DNA of 40,016 nucleotides from Armatimonadota bacterium. Its GTDB lineage: Bacteria > Armatimonadota > JAAZEB01. Position numbers and translations under genes: made by a program. Of the stretch, positions 9,626 through 17,597 are shown one piece after another. The stretch is from positions 1-40,016 of the forward strand of contig JACQGM010000334.1 in the NCBI GenBank assembly GCA_016199585.1, written 5' to 3'. The notes beneath the pieces are model-generated. The model was not told the origin of the DNA and searched no databases. It saw only the letters and a program-made list of their open reading frames with translations. Numbering within the stretch: the stretch's first letter is position 1; each line of letters starts with the position of its first letter.

Positions 9626-10012
9626 TCACCAGATCGTGTCTACGGCGTAGCGCCCGAACACCACGTCGCCGGTGAGCAGCGGGATCCCCTCCACTCCGCT
9701 CTGGGCGATGAGGAGCCGAACAAAGGGGTCGCGGTGGTGGTGCGGCAAGTCAAAGACGCGCAGAACATGGTCCATCTGGATCGGGAGCACGACGAATCCG
9801 TGGACCTGGATCTGGTCTGCCACGAAAGCTGCCGGCGGATCCGCGAGTGAGAGCTTGCCAAGCTGCGCCTTGATGTCGATCTCCCACCCGGTTACGGCAC
9901 TGAGAAGCACCTCGTTGCGCTTATCCAACAGGACAGCTCTCGCGGTCGCGGACAGCCGTGGGTCATCTACAGCCCACCACAGGAACACGTGCGTGTCCAG
10001 CAGCACTCTCAT
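9626..10012 (-). CDS. vapC: PIN-domain ribonuclease toxin (VapC family)
   Basis: The 128-residue protein has the compact PIN fold pattern. LLDTHVFLWW holds the first acidic residue (D6), SAVTGWEIDIKAQLGKL the conserved glutamate, RDPF the third acidic residue, and LLTGD the last. It matches the VapC subgroup that usually partners Phd/YefM-like antitoxins. In that group the motif is normally DPFDR; here it is DPFVR, so one acidic residue is replaced. The start overlaps the antitoxin stop by 4 nt (ATGA), which indicates translational coupling. VapC toxins cleave tRNA or rRNA; the target of this one is unknown. Confidence 0.88.
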   Translation of the reverse strand: MRVLLDTHVFLWWAVDDPRLSATARAVLLDKRNEVLLSAVTGWEIDIKAQLGKLSLADPPAAFVADQIQVHGFVVLPIQMDHVLRVFDLPHHHRDPFVRLLIAQSGVEGIPLLTGDVVFGRYAVDTIW

Positions 10013-10239
10013 CTCTCGAACGAATCCAGGATGTCATCGGGCAGTGGCGCATCGAAGTCTGGCGCGAGCACCACTCTCCCCTTGGCCGTGCCCGGTACCC
10101 GCTGCCGCGCAGCCGATACCCGCGTCACCCGGGCCACAAGAACACCCTCTCGAGAGATGACCACATCTTCACCCCGGAGCACTCGGTTCAGCACCGACTC
10201 GAAGTCAGCCTGAACGTCCTGCACGGTTACCGTAATCAT
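10009..10239 (-). CDS. Phd/YefM-type antitoxin
   Basis: The 76-residue protein has the Phd/YefM N-terminal pattern VQDVQADFESVLNRVLRGEDVVISREG followed by a beta strand (VLVARV). The variable acidic C-terminus (PLPDDILDSFER) should wrap the toxin. It precedes the PIN toxin with a 4-nt overlap. Members of this family bind their own promoter through the N-terminal domain and neutralise the toxin through the C-terminal tail. A G-rich ribosome binding site (AAGGGGGGG) lies upstream with a longer than usual spacing. Confidence 0.85.
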   Translation of the reverse strand: MITVTVQDVQADFESVLNRVLRGEDVVISREGVLVARVTRVSAARQRVPGTAKGRVVLAPDFDAPLPDDILDSFER

Positions 10240-10281
10240 CGTGGGACTACCCCCCCTTCCGCGGCCTCCTACCTACCGACC

Positions 10282-10310
10282 ATTGTACCCGTTTGCACGG
10301 TATGCTGCAA
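10282..10310 (-). promoter_or_regulatory. promoter of the first toxin-antitoxin operon
   Basis: On the minus strand TTGCAG (10310-10305) and TACAAT (10287-10282) are separated by 17 nt. Transcription would start near 10275, about 35 nt upstream of the antitoxin ATG at 10239. The -10 box is close to consensus and the -35 box is partial. Confidence 0.5.
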
Positions 10311-10405
10311 GCCCGAGGGCAGCGGCGCTCGCGTGCTCCGAATGGCGCATCGGGGAAGCTCCGTGGATGTCTGTGGAGGCCGGCCACTGCGAACCGCGGT
10401 CGGGG

Positions 10406-12367
10406 CTATGCCACCAGCGCCACCATTCCCTCTGCCGCCATCACGCGCAGGTACTCCACCACGGTGGGCAGGGCGATGGCGCCGCCGTGCTGGAGGCGCT
10501 CCCAGACCTCGCGGGCGGTGCGGCGGCCATCAATCCACTGCCAGACGCGGGCAGTGTCCGCGGCCCCTCCCGGGGCGGAGAGGCGGAGGCGAGCGTTGCC
10601 GGAGAGGAGGGCCGCGCCGGGGACACGCCAGCGCAGCCGGCGGGCCACGATCTCCTCGCCGGGCACCGAGGCCACCCGGGCGACCGCCGGAAGATCGGCG
10701 TCGGGCGCCAGGATCTTCGCCACGAGCGCCGCTTCGCGCTCGGCCGCGGCCCGCACGTCCTGCGCCAGGGCGCGGAGTTCGGCCGCCAGGGCGCCATCGT
10801 CCGGGGCGAAGCACGCCGCCTGCGCGACGGCATCCTGCCCCTGCAGGCCGAGGTGCCGCACCAGCGAAACCAGGTCGGCGGCGCCCGAGCCCTGTGCCAG
10901 CACGGCGGTGGCGCCGTCGCTCACGCTCTGCGAGATGCGCCGCTTCCAGTCCTGGGCAGCCAGGAGGCCGAGCCAGCGCGACTGCGGGGCGCCGGCCGTG
11001 GCGAGGAGATGGAGGTAGGTGCCGACGACCGCGCCGACGCGCCCGAGCGTGTCGCGGCTCATCTGGTCGGGCGTATCCTGCGAGCTGTGGTAGAACCGAT
11101 CCGGCCACCCGGAGAGCTGGGGCGTGGGGATGCCGAAGAAGCCGTCGGAGATGAAGGCGTCGTTGCCCCAGAAGGGCGCGGTGCGCCAGGGGAAGACGGC
11201 GTAGTTGTCACTGCTGAAGCGCGATGCCGGCTCGGCCGCCACCGCGCCGAGGAGCGTCTCGATGAGGGCATCCGTAAAGGAAGCAGCCTGCTCCCGCGCC
11301 CGGTAGAGGACCATCTGGCCGCCGCAGACGGCGAAGTCCTGCCCCACCGAGTCGAGGCAGACGGCCGCGACGACGTTGGAGAGACGGTCCCGGTGGGCAT
11401 CGAGATACGGAACGAAGCCACCCACCTCGACGGCGTGCATGAAGCGGAGGGTGCGCCGCGGGGGCGGGAGCTTGCCCGAGGCCGTGAGAACGGCCAGCGT
11501 GCGCGCCAGCTCCAGGCTGAGGCAGCACCCCGACGCGTTGTCGCGGGCGCCCGGCTCCGAGAGGTGCGCGAGGACCCAAACCTCCTCGTCGGCCAGATCG
11601 GTGCCCGGGAGCGCGGCGTGAACGAAGTCGGAGCTCCCCTCTCGCAGCTCGGCATCCACCACGGCGCGGAGAAGCACCGGCTCGGGGGAGCGGGCGATGA
11701 GCTGGCGGAGGCGCCGGCCCTGACGCGGGGAGAGGTTGAACCCGAAGAGGGGCGTCTCGTCCCGCCGCCCGGCGAAGATGCTCCACATCACCAGGTCGGG
11801 CGCGTCCTCGGGCTCGCGCACGGGGGGATAGGAGACGAGCCAAGGCGGGCTGATGCCGTCGGAGAGAACGCCGAGAGCGCCGCCCTTGCGCGCGGCCGCC
11901 TCGGTGATCATCGCGGGCTGGTCCACCAGGAGGAGCTTGCCCCTGAACTCGCCCGGCGCCACGTCCGCCTCGGTGAGCGGGGCGCTGCGCACCACCACCG
12001 GGGCGCAGATGCCTTCCGGGGGAGTGCCGGTGCTGTTGGACACCAGGGAGAGCGGCTCGTCCCGGTAACGGCAGATGACGCCCGCCGCCGACGCGGGGGC
12101 CACAATCGCCAGCGAGGCGTCGCGCGCCCGCCACTCCAGGGGGTTGCGGCGGCCATCGAGGAACTCGGTGCGGTCGTCGGCCGGGTAAGGGATCATCTCG
12201 GCCTCGGCGGCGCCGTTCTCGCGGTAGCGCTCCACCAGCAGCCCGCCGGCCTTCCGCATCCCCGGACCCGGCACCGTGCAGCGGCAGGCCCAGTGGTTGG
12301 CGATGTCTCTCAGGCAGAGCCCGAGGTTCAACTCGTCAGTGATGGCATTCAGGATCGGGCGGTACAT
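10406..12367 (-). CDS. M28-like zinc aminopeptidase with PA-type insert
   Basis: The 653-residue protein has no obvious signal peptide. Residues about 80-240 look like a protease-associated insert (KLLLVDQPAMITEAAARKGG...). The catalytic part follows, with the M28 metal-binding order H268 (VLAHLSEPG), D276 (ARDNASG), E314 (HAVEVGGF), D339 (CLDSVGQ) and H427 (FYHSSQDTPDQ). Normally two adjacent glutamates occupy the 314-315 site; here the second is valine. So activity may be altered, or the metal site may be of the DUF4910-like aminopeptidase type. The last 60 residues resemble a small winged-helix domain (WIDGRRTAREVWERLQ). It is the last gene of a minus-strand series after a DegT aminotransferase and a UroD-like gene. 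The substrate is unknown. Confidence 0.75.
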   Translation of the reverse strand: MYRPILNAITDELNLGLCLRDIANHWACRCTVPGPGMRKAGGLLVERYRENGAAEAEMIPYPADDRTEFLDGRRNPLEWRARDASLAIVAPASAAGVICRYRDEPLSLVSNSTGTPPEGICAPVVVRSAPLTEADVAPGEFRGKLLLVDQPAMITEAAARKGGALGVLSDGISPPWLVSYPPVREPEDAPDLVMWSIFAGRRDETPLFGFNLSPRQGRRLRQLIARSPEPVLLRAVVDAELREGSSDFVHAALPGTDLADEEVWVLAHLSEPGARDNASGCCLSLELARTLAVLTASGKLPPPRRTLRFMHAVEVGGFVPYLDAHRDRLSNVVAAVCLDSVGQDFAVCGGQMVLYRAREQAASFTDALIETLLGAVAAEPASRFSSDNYAVFPWRTAPFWGNDAFISDGFFGIPTPQLSGWPDRFYHSSQDTPDQMSRDTLGRVGAVVGTYLHLLATAGAPQSRWLGLLAAQDWKRRISQSVSDGATAVLAQGSGAADLVSLVRHLGLQGQDAVAQAACFAPDDGALAAELRALAQDVRAAAEREAALVAKILAPDADLPAVARVASVPGEEIVARRLRWRVPGAALLSGNARLRLSAPGGAADTARVWQWIDGRRTAREVWERLQHGGAIALPTVVEYLRVMAAEGMVALVA

Positions 12368-12390
12368 CAGTTTCCTCCCGGGAAGACCCG

Positions 12391-12465
12391 TGTAGGGGCG
12401 AACCGCGTGTTCGCCCGGCCGGCGTGGAGAGAACAGGCAGGGGGAACACGCGGTTCGCCCCTACA
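12391..12465. repeat. inverted dispersed repeat, copy 1
   Basis: TGTAGGGGCGAACCGCGTGTTC (12391-12412) and its exact reverse complement (12444-12465) form a 22-bp inverted pair around a 31-nt centre. Short TAGGGGCG... repeats of this style occur as non-coding dispersed repeats in several GC-rich phyla. This copy fills the gap between the UroD-like gene and the M28-like gene. Confidence 0.85.
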
Positions 12466-12527
12466 GGAGCGGCTCTTGCCGACCATCAAAGAACCTTCGG
12501 CACCCGGGATCCCGTCTCCTGCCCCGG

Positions 12528-13511
12528 TCAGGCGTATTCCCGCGCCACGGCGATGAAGGCGTGGATGTTCTCCGGGGGCGTGTTCCGGCACAGCTCCACC
12601 ATGATCGCCCGCGCGCCGCGGGCGACGGCATCCTCGTAGGCGCGGCGGATGCTCTCCGGCGTCCCCTGCGCCATCTCCGCCACGGTCTTCAGGTTCCAGG
12701 TGAAGGGGAGACCGGGGGCGGCGCCGCGGATATCCTCGATGGTGAGATACTGGTCCTGGCCCGGATCGAACGAAGTGACGCCCAGCTCGAGCAGGAAGGG
12801 GAGGTGCCCGGGGCGGAGGAGCTCGCTGTGGTGGCCGCGCGGCCCCTCGCCGAAAGCGTGGTATATCCGCCGGTAGTAGGGCATCACGAACTCGGGCCAC
12901 ATCGCGGGGGAGATGAGGCCGGCGAAGTCGTCGGCGATCCCGGTGCCCCGGTCGGTCGGGGCGCCATTGAAGCGGCGCACCTGGCGTGAGAAGCGGATGA
13001 TGCTCTCCGTGACCACGTCGAGGAGATGGTGGGCGGCCTGCGGGTTCTCGTAGAGGTCGAGGAAGAAGTCCTGGCCGCGCAGGAGCTTGGCGGTGGTGAT
13101 CGGCCCCTCCAGGCCGGAGCCGAGGGGGACGCGCTGCTCGTCGCCGGCGCGCGCCTGCACCCAGCGCTGCAGCGCCACGAAAGGACGCATCGGCGGGGTG
13201 TCCAGGTAATCCTCGGGGATGGCGAGGGAGAAGACATCTTCGGGCCGGCGCAGGGCGTGGCCGACGACCTGCGGCATGTGGTCCTCGGGGTAGACCAGCT
13301 CCGCCCCGAGCGCGGCGGCGCCGACGTAGGCGGGCACCTCCGCCGAGGGCCGGCCCCCGCCGATGCCGAAGAGATCCCGCAGGCGCCCGCGGCCCACCTC
13401 TTTCGTCCGCCACTGCGTCTCGGGATCCAGGTAGTAGGCGCCGAGCTTCGTGCCGGCGTACTCGGTGGTGACCTCCGCGGGCACCGCCACGCTCCAGCGG
13501 ACTCCTGCCAT
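12528..13511 (-). CDS. uroporphyrinogen decarboxylase-like (UroD) family protein, divergent
   Basis: ATG 13511 is preceded by AGAGGAG with 7 nt spacing, so the true protein is 327 residues. The 64 extra residues in the track read through an inverted repeat and are not real. The C-terminal two thirds follow the UroD barrel (GLEGPITTAKLLRGQDFFLDLYENPQAAHHLLDVV, and ISPAMWPEFVMPYYRRI). It lacks the HxCxN zinc motif of corrinoid methyltransferases (here HHSELL) and is unlikely to be HemE itself. Proteins of this type are numerous in sugar-degrading bacteria and have no assigned reaction. It sits between DegT and M28 genes in one direction. Confidence 0.8.
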   Translation of the reverse strand: MAGVRWSVAVPAEVTTEYAGTKLGAYYLDPETQWRTKEVGRGRLRDLFGIGGGRPSAEVPAYVGAAALGAELVYPEDHMPQVVGHALRRPEDVFSLAIPEDYLDTPPMRPFVALQRWVQARAGDEQRVPLGSGLEGPITTAKLLRGQDFFLDLYENPQAAHHLLDVVTESIIRFSRQVRRFNGAPTDRGTGIADDFAGLISPAMWPEFVMPYYRRIYHAFGEGPRGHHSELLRPGHLPFLLELGVTSFDPGQDQYLTIEDIRGAAPGLPFTWNLKTVAEMAQGTPESIRRAYEDAVARGARAIMVELCRNTPPENIHAFIAVAREYA

Positions 13512-13600
13512 TCCGTCTCTCCTCTGCCACGGAACCTCGCCGGCCAAGCAGGATGGCGGATTGAGAGGGCAGATCGCACACCCCCGTGACGAAACCGGGC

Positions 13601-13679
13601 CGTGTAGGGGCGGACCGCGTGTCCACCCGGCACCGCGAGTGCGCCACACCCGGGCGGACACGCGGTCCGCCCCTACACG
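13601..13679. repeat. inverted dispersed repeat, copy 2
   Basis: CGTGTAGGGGCGGACCGCGTGTCC (13601-13624) is matched by its exact reverse complement (13656-13679), a 24-bp pair around 31 nt. It is the same family as the copy at 12391, differing at a few positions (GGACC for GAACC). It lies between the DegT stop and the UroD start. Transcribed, it would form a very stable hairpin. Confidence 0.88.
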
Positions 13680-13708
13680 AAAGCTGCCCCCTCCCTCCAC
13701 CGACCTGC

Positions 13709-14992
13709 TCAGAGCAAATGCCGGTAGTTCTCCGCCACCTTGGTGATCGCCGTCGCCACCTGGGCGATGAGGCCGGGCGCCGGCTCGATCCAGCCGCGAA
13801 GAGAGAGCACACGCCCCGACAGCGCCTCGGATACGGGGAAGTCGCCTTCACGGTAGCGGGGCAGCGGCACGTTGGCGGGGCCGGGATGACCCTTGCCCCA
13901 CAGACCCGGCAGGTCCTGCGTGAAAAGAGAGCGCCGGTACTCGGCGTGTCCGGGCCGGCCGCTGTGCATCGGCACACCCTCGGCGTTGAGCGCCTGGCAC
14001 AGCCGCTCGGCCGGGAGACCGCCGAAGGCCGCCGGATCGTAGAGGAGCTTCAGGCCCCCGTACAGCTCGGTGCCCTTCGCCTTGGGGTAGTTGTGGACGA
14101 ACTCGATGCCGGGGGTGCCCTGGATCCGCTCCCTGAGCTCGTCGCGCGCGGCGGCGAACTTGGTGAGGCGCTCGGGCAGCGTCTTCAGCGATACCCTGGC
14201 GATGGCGAGCGCCAGCGGGTGGGCGCGCCACTTCCAGCCGAGGAGCTGCTCCTCGAGCTGGCTGTAGACGGGGCTCGTCAGCTCCTTGCGGACACCGGAG
14301 CGGTGCAGGTGGCAGTAGACCAAGGCGCGCTCGTACAGTTCCCGGTCGTTCGTAGCGACGATGCCGCCCTCACCGGCCGACACCGGCTTGCCGCCGGGGC
14401 AGGCTCCCTGGAGGCTGAAGGCCGCGATGTGCCCCACGTTCCCGATCTTCACGCCGCCCCACTCGCTCCCGGCGGCGTGGGCGGCGTCCTCCACCAGCAC
14501 CAGGTCGTGCTTCTCGCAGAGCGCCAGGAGGGCGTCCATGTCGCAGGGGCGCCCGGCGGAATGGATCGGGTTGATCACCCGCGTCCTGGGCGTGATCCGT
14601 TTGGCGATGTCGGCGGGGTCCGCCAGGAGTGTCTCGGGGTCCAGCTCGCAGAAGACGGGAGTAGCGCCCATGTGCAGCGCCCCGGCGTAGCTGCCGAGGT
14701 AGCCGAAGGCCGGATGGATGAACTCGTCCCCCGCCCCCAGGCCGGCCGCGAAGAAGCCGCTCGCCAGCGCCGTGTGGCCGTGACTGGTGGCCAACACGTA
14801 CTTGCACCCGATGTACTCCTTGAACTCCTCCTCAAACTGCTTCGGCAAGCCGGAGCCCGAGCCGGTGAGGACGCCCTCGTCAATGAGCGCGCACACCGCG
14901 GCTTTCTCCTCTTCCACGCGCCGCCGCCATCCCTCGGCCGTACTGACCGTGACGGCGGGCGCGCCGCCATGGATCGCCAGTGCTTGTGCCAT
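13709..14992 (-). CDS. DegT/DnrJ/EryC1/StrS family PLP aminotransferase
   Basis: ATG 14992 follows GGAG with 8 nt spacing and gives 427 residues; the track start 16 codons upstream has no support. The fold-type I pattern is clear. TSHGHTALASGF marks the cofactor-binding region, VLVEDAAHAAGSEW holds the aspartate contacting the PLP ring nitrogen, and GGKPVSAGEGG holds the Schiff-base lysine K202. The family makes amino sugars or related amino compounds from keto sugars. No sugar-nucleotide dehydratase or epimerase is next to it. Close relatives outside sugar pathways are common in this kind of genome, so the substrate is open. It is first in a minus-strand set with a UroD-like and an M28-like gene. 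Confidence 0.87.
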   Translation of the reverse strand: MAQALAIHGGAPAVTVSTAEGWRRRVEEEKAAVCALIDEGVLTGSGSGLPKQFEEEFKEYIGCKYVLATSHGHTALASGFFAAGLGAGDEFIHPAFGYLGSYAGALHMGATPVFCELDPETLLADPADIAKRITPRTRVINPIHSAGRPCDMDALLALCEKHDLVLVEDAAHAAGSEWGGVKIGNVGHIAAFSLQGACPGGKPVSAGEGGIVATNDRELYERALVYCHLHRSGVRKELTSPVYSQLEEQLLGWKWRAHPLALAIARVSLKTLPERLTKFAAARDELRERIQGTPGIEFVHNYPKAKGTELYGGLKLLYDPAAFGGLPAERLCQALNAEGVPMHSGRPGHAEYRRSLFTQDLPGLWGKGHPGPANVPLPRYREGDFPVSEALSGRVLSLRGWIEPAPGLIAQVATAITKVAENYRHLL

Positions 14993-15440
14993 CACTTCTG
15001 CTCCAATCCCCGGGGTGCCCTCACCCGGCCGCCCGCGCACGGCGGCCCGTCGGCGTGGAGGCGTGGGTCCACCGGAAGCTCTCTCCTGGAACCGGGTTCC
15101 ACCCGGAGAGCTCGTTTCCTTCTCGAACGAAGCCGGGGAGCCGGAGGCCGGGGGCGGATGGGCATCACGATGGCACCAACCGCAGTCCGTAGACTATGGG
15201 ACAGCGGCCAACTCTGGATACGCGGGCAGACCGGCAAGGGCGGTCATCCCCGACTCGCTCTCCTCCTCGATGCGGAAGGGAAGCATCCCTTATTTGAACA
15301 GCCCCAGCTTCTCACGCCCAGTGATCCTCTGCTCGACACTCAGGGGGGCCGTTGCGGCATGGGGCTGCTCGCCGCCGCCAAGCGCTTCTGATGGCGAACC
15401 GAGGATGCCCCCTCCTGCGCTCGGCAGGGAGGGGATCGCA
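14993..15440. other. gene-poor stretch with no convincing gene
   Basis: Neither strand has a reading frame with recognisable family motifs over this stretch, apart from a 30-codon transposase-like scrap. The long plus-strand frame in the track (13586-15391) is a shadow of the DegT gene and the repeat. There are short palindromes (CCGGAAGC..., GGAACCGGGTTCC) but no clear promoter. Confidence 0.5.
15194..15286 (-). pseudogene. possible transposase N-terminal scrap
   Basis: A 30-codon frame begins MLPFRIEEESESGMTALAGL and ends at a stop. It resembles the opening of IS1380/IS4-type DDE transposases, which typically begin with a short beta strand, then LTxxAGL and a helix. AAGGG lies just upstream. 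Nothing downstream continues the family. If real, it is the remnant of an insertion sequence. The match is short and from memory only. Confidence 0.3.
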
Positions 15441-15450
15441 GACGTGCATT

Positions 15451-15615
15451 CGTAAGAGTTCAGGATGTATGATTACGGCACACCGCTTACGGGCGCAGAC
15501 GGAGCAGCGCCCCTACGAATAGGGGCTGCGATCCGTTGGACCACCACACGTAGGGGCCGTCCTCTGTGCCGGCCCGCTCCCTGCAAATCGTACTCACACA
15601 TCCTGAGCTCTTACG
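15451..15615. mobile_element. MITE-like element with 27-bp terminal inverted repeats
   Basis: The ends CGTAAGAGTTCAGGATGTATG... (15451-15477) and CGTACTCACACATCCTGAGC... (15589-15615) are inverted copies matching at 24 of 27 positions. The element is 165 bp and non-coding. It is flanked by TGCATT on both sides (15445-15450 and 15616-15621), and the match extends to ACGTGCATT if the element end is allowed to overlap. This is what a target-site duplication looks like. The interior holds an imperfect palindrome (ACGGAGCAGCGCCCCTA...TAGGGGCTGC) and a TAGGGGC unit, both related to repeats elsewhere in the window. Confidence 0.75.
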
Positions 15616-15629
15616 TGCATTCTGGGGGC

Positions 15630-15658
15630 TTGACAGTCATATTTATTAGTGGTATCAT
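15630..15658 (+). promoter_or_regulatory. near-consensus sigma70 promoter for the WbdD-like gene
   Basis: TTGACA (15630-15635), 17 nt, TATCAT (15653-15658), in a strikingly AT-rich patch (TTTATTAGTGG, ATAATATAACTTAATATATG). It begins nine bases after the MITE-like element's flanking duplication. Transcription would start near 15665, leaving a 170-nt leader before ATG 15836. Confidence 0.65.
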
Positions 15659-15835
15659 AATATAACTTAATATATGCCTTGAGCGGTGACCGGGTGCCTC
15701 TCCCCTGTGCCCAAGGCGCCTACCGGAATCGCACTCAGTCGCTTGCTCATCCGATCATGTGGCAGGCGGCATGACCACCGTGGGGGAAGCCTGCGTGACT
15801 GGCAGTGATCAACTTCTGGACTGCGAGGCTTCTTG

Positions 15836-17416
15836 ATGATCCGGAAACTCATTCATCCTTCGCTTGTGTCTTCTCGCTACTTCAGGAGGGCTTTCAATCT
15901 CATTCGCAAAGCAAGGGCCATCATCATCGGAAAAGGCAGATCGGTTGTGTCTTTGAAGCAGGCGCAAGCCGACCCTGACGAACAGGCTCAGGACGGAACC
16001 GATGGTATCGCGACCCTGCGGAACGCCTTGTCCGAAGTAGAGTTCTATCAACCGCTCTACAGGCTGGACCAAGCTTTGTTCACTTCCGCGATGCCGCGGC
16101 GCCCTTGCCTGGACCGTGCCGACGCGATCTTGAACGCGTGCGGGGGAAACGTCGCAGGAACCAGGTTCCTGGACGTGGGTTCCTCCCTCGGTTTCTTCTC
16201 GTTCTACCTGGCGGATCGCGGCGCGCAAGTCATGGGATTGGAGAACAACGAGGGGAATCTTCGGGTGGCGCAGCTTGTGAAGTCGCTCGTGGGATTGAAC
16301 CCGGAGTTCATGGCCGGCGCGCTCGACCAGCGTTTTGTTGACCAACTGCCGGATGATCGCTTCGAATGCGCCCTGCTCCTGAGCGTATTGCACCATATTG
16401 TCCACTATCGTGGGATACCGTTCACCCAGGTCCTCTTGAGGAAGCTGCTGCGGAAGATTCCGGTGCTGTTTGTGGAACTGGCCTTGAAGGATGAGAAGGC
16501 GGACGTTTTCTGGAGGCCTGCGCAGCCGGATGACCCATTGGCGTTGTTTGCGCTTTGCGAGAACGCGCAGATAGAGTTGTTGGGGGAGTTCCCCACGCAC
16601 TTGTCGGAAGCGAAGCGCCCGTTTTACAAGATCACCCGCGGGGGTACCTTCTACGTCAACCGGCGTCCTTACAACATCGAGAAGGTGTTTCACCGCGCGT
16701 ATCGCGATTCGCCGATTGGCGCGACGCGGACCTATTACCTGGCTCCCGGGGCGTTCATCAAGGCCTACCGGTTTGCGGAAGACAGCGACTTGGCGCGCTG
16801 CAACCAGGAACAGATCATCCGGGAGATCGCCAACTACACTTCCATCAGGCACAGCGGAGCGCAGCCCCGTTGTCTTCCACAAATGCTGGGCTTTGAGATA
16901 GGCGCCGGCCAAGCGTCCATTGTTCTGACACGCCTGGACGGGGAGTTGTTGTCCGACCGGCTGGGGCACCTCAGCCCGAGGGAACAAGCGCAAGTGCTGC
17001 AAGGCATCATTCGCGGCCTCGCGGAGCTCAGATCCCTCGGTCTGCACCATAATGACCTGCGCTGCTGGAACATCGTCGTGGGCGAAAGAGACGTATACCT
17101 GATTGACCTGGGGTTTGCTTCGGGAGTGCAGCTTGAGGAAACCAAGTCGGCCTTGTTGTGGCTCATGGCTGAGATGGCGCGGGCAAGGGTTCTAACCTAC
17201 GAGTACCCACGGCGCGGCGTGCCTCTGGCGGAAGCCGCCCAATACGGCCCGGTTTTCGAGGAGATTGCGGAGTGGCTCTTGCGCTCGCCCGACCCCGTTG
17301 ATCTGGACGCCTTGGACCACGAGATAGCGAGTAAGGTCAGGGTGCGCAGGCGGAACTCCTTCCGCCATGTGCCTTCTCCGTCGCTACGCGGCCATCTTCA
17401 CGGGAAATCACACTGA
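15836..17416 (+). CDS. WbdD-like methyltransferase-kinase fusion
   Basis: The start is ATG 15836 with GAGG 7 nt upstream; the track uses the preceding TTG. The 526-residue protein has an N-terminal Rossmann methyltransferase: LDVGSSLGFF with D113 is motif I and GLENN the acidic motif II. It is followed from about residue 275 by a protein-kinase-like domain. HHNDLRCWNIV holds catalytic D407 and N412, and IDLGFA holds the metal-binding D424 (DLG in place of DFG). This order and spacing recall WbdD, which caps O-antigen chains with methyl and phosphate groups and so sets chain length. No glycosyltransferases or ABC exporter are nearby. T-rich codons such as TTG and TTT are more frequent than in neighbours, and a MITE-like element sits upstream, suggesting transfer. 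The fusion is well supported; the O-antigen role is inferred. Confidence 0.75.
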   Translation: MIRKLIHPSLVSSRYFRRAFNLIRKARAIIIGKGRSVVSLKQAQADPDEQAQDGTDGIATLRNALSEVEFYQPLYRLDQALFTSAMPRRPCLDRADAILNACGGNVAGTRFLDVGSSLGFFSFYLADRGAQVMGLENNEGNLRVAQLVKSLVGLNPEFMAGALDQRFVDQLPDDRFECALLLSVLHHIVHYRGIPFTQVLLRKLLRKIPVLFVELALKDEKADVFWRPAQPDDPLALFALCENAQIELLGEFPTHLSEAKRPFYKITRGGTFYVNRRPYNIEKVFHRAYRDSPIGATRTYYLAPGAFIKAYRFAEDSDLARCNQEQIIREIANYTSIRHSGAQPRCLPQMLGFEIGAGQASIVLTRLDGELLSDRLGHLSPREQAQVLQGIIRGLAELRSLGLHHNDLRCWNIVVGERDVYLIDLGFASGVQLEETKSALLWLMAEMARARVLTYEYPRRGVPLAEAAQYGPVFEEIAEWLLRSPDPVDLDALDHEIASKVRVRRRNSFRHVPSPSLRGHLHGKSH

Positions 17417-17489
17417 ACAAAGTGTTGGCAACAGCCTGACGGCATCATCGGGCTCCCGGCGACCGAGGGCGCGGGCAAGGAAGGCACGA

Positions 17490-17507
17490 AGTCGGCAGGC
17501 GCCGACT
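17490..17507. terminator. candidate bidirectional hairpin between convergent genes
   Basis: AGTCGGC-AGGC-GCCGACT forms a 7-bp stem in the 180-nt gap where the WbdD-like gene (plus) and the alpha/beta hydrolase (minus) converge. There is no strong T-run on either side, so termination is only a positional guess. Nothing else is seen in this gap. Confidence 0.35.
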
Positions 17508-17597
17508 CGGCTTCCCAGTCCGCGTCGGCTCCTTGAGCGGCCTTTCATCCCCCTTCTTCGGTCGGCTACGCTTCCCCCGGCCCTCTCGCACACGCTC

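Noticed and set aside
12391-13679. CRISPR-like repeats
   Set aside because: Only two inverted units, over 1 kb apart with genes between; no regular spacers or cas genes.
12367-13977. Minus-strand ORF of 536 aa
   Set aside because: Wrong frame across the UroD gene and both inverted repeats; no domain signature.
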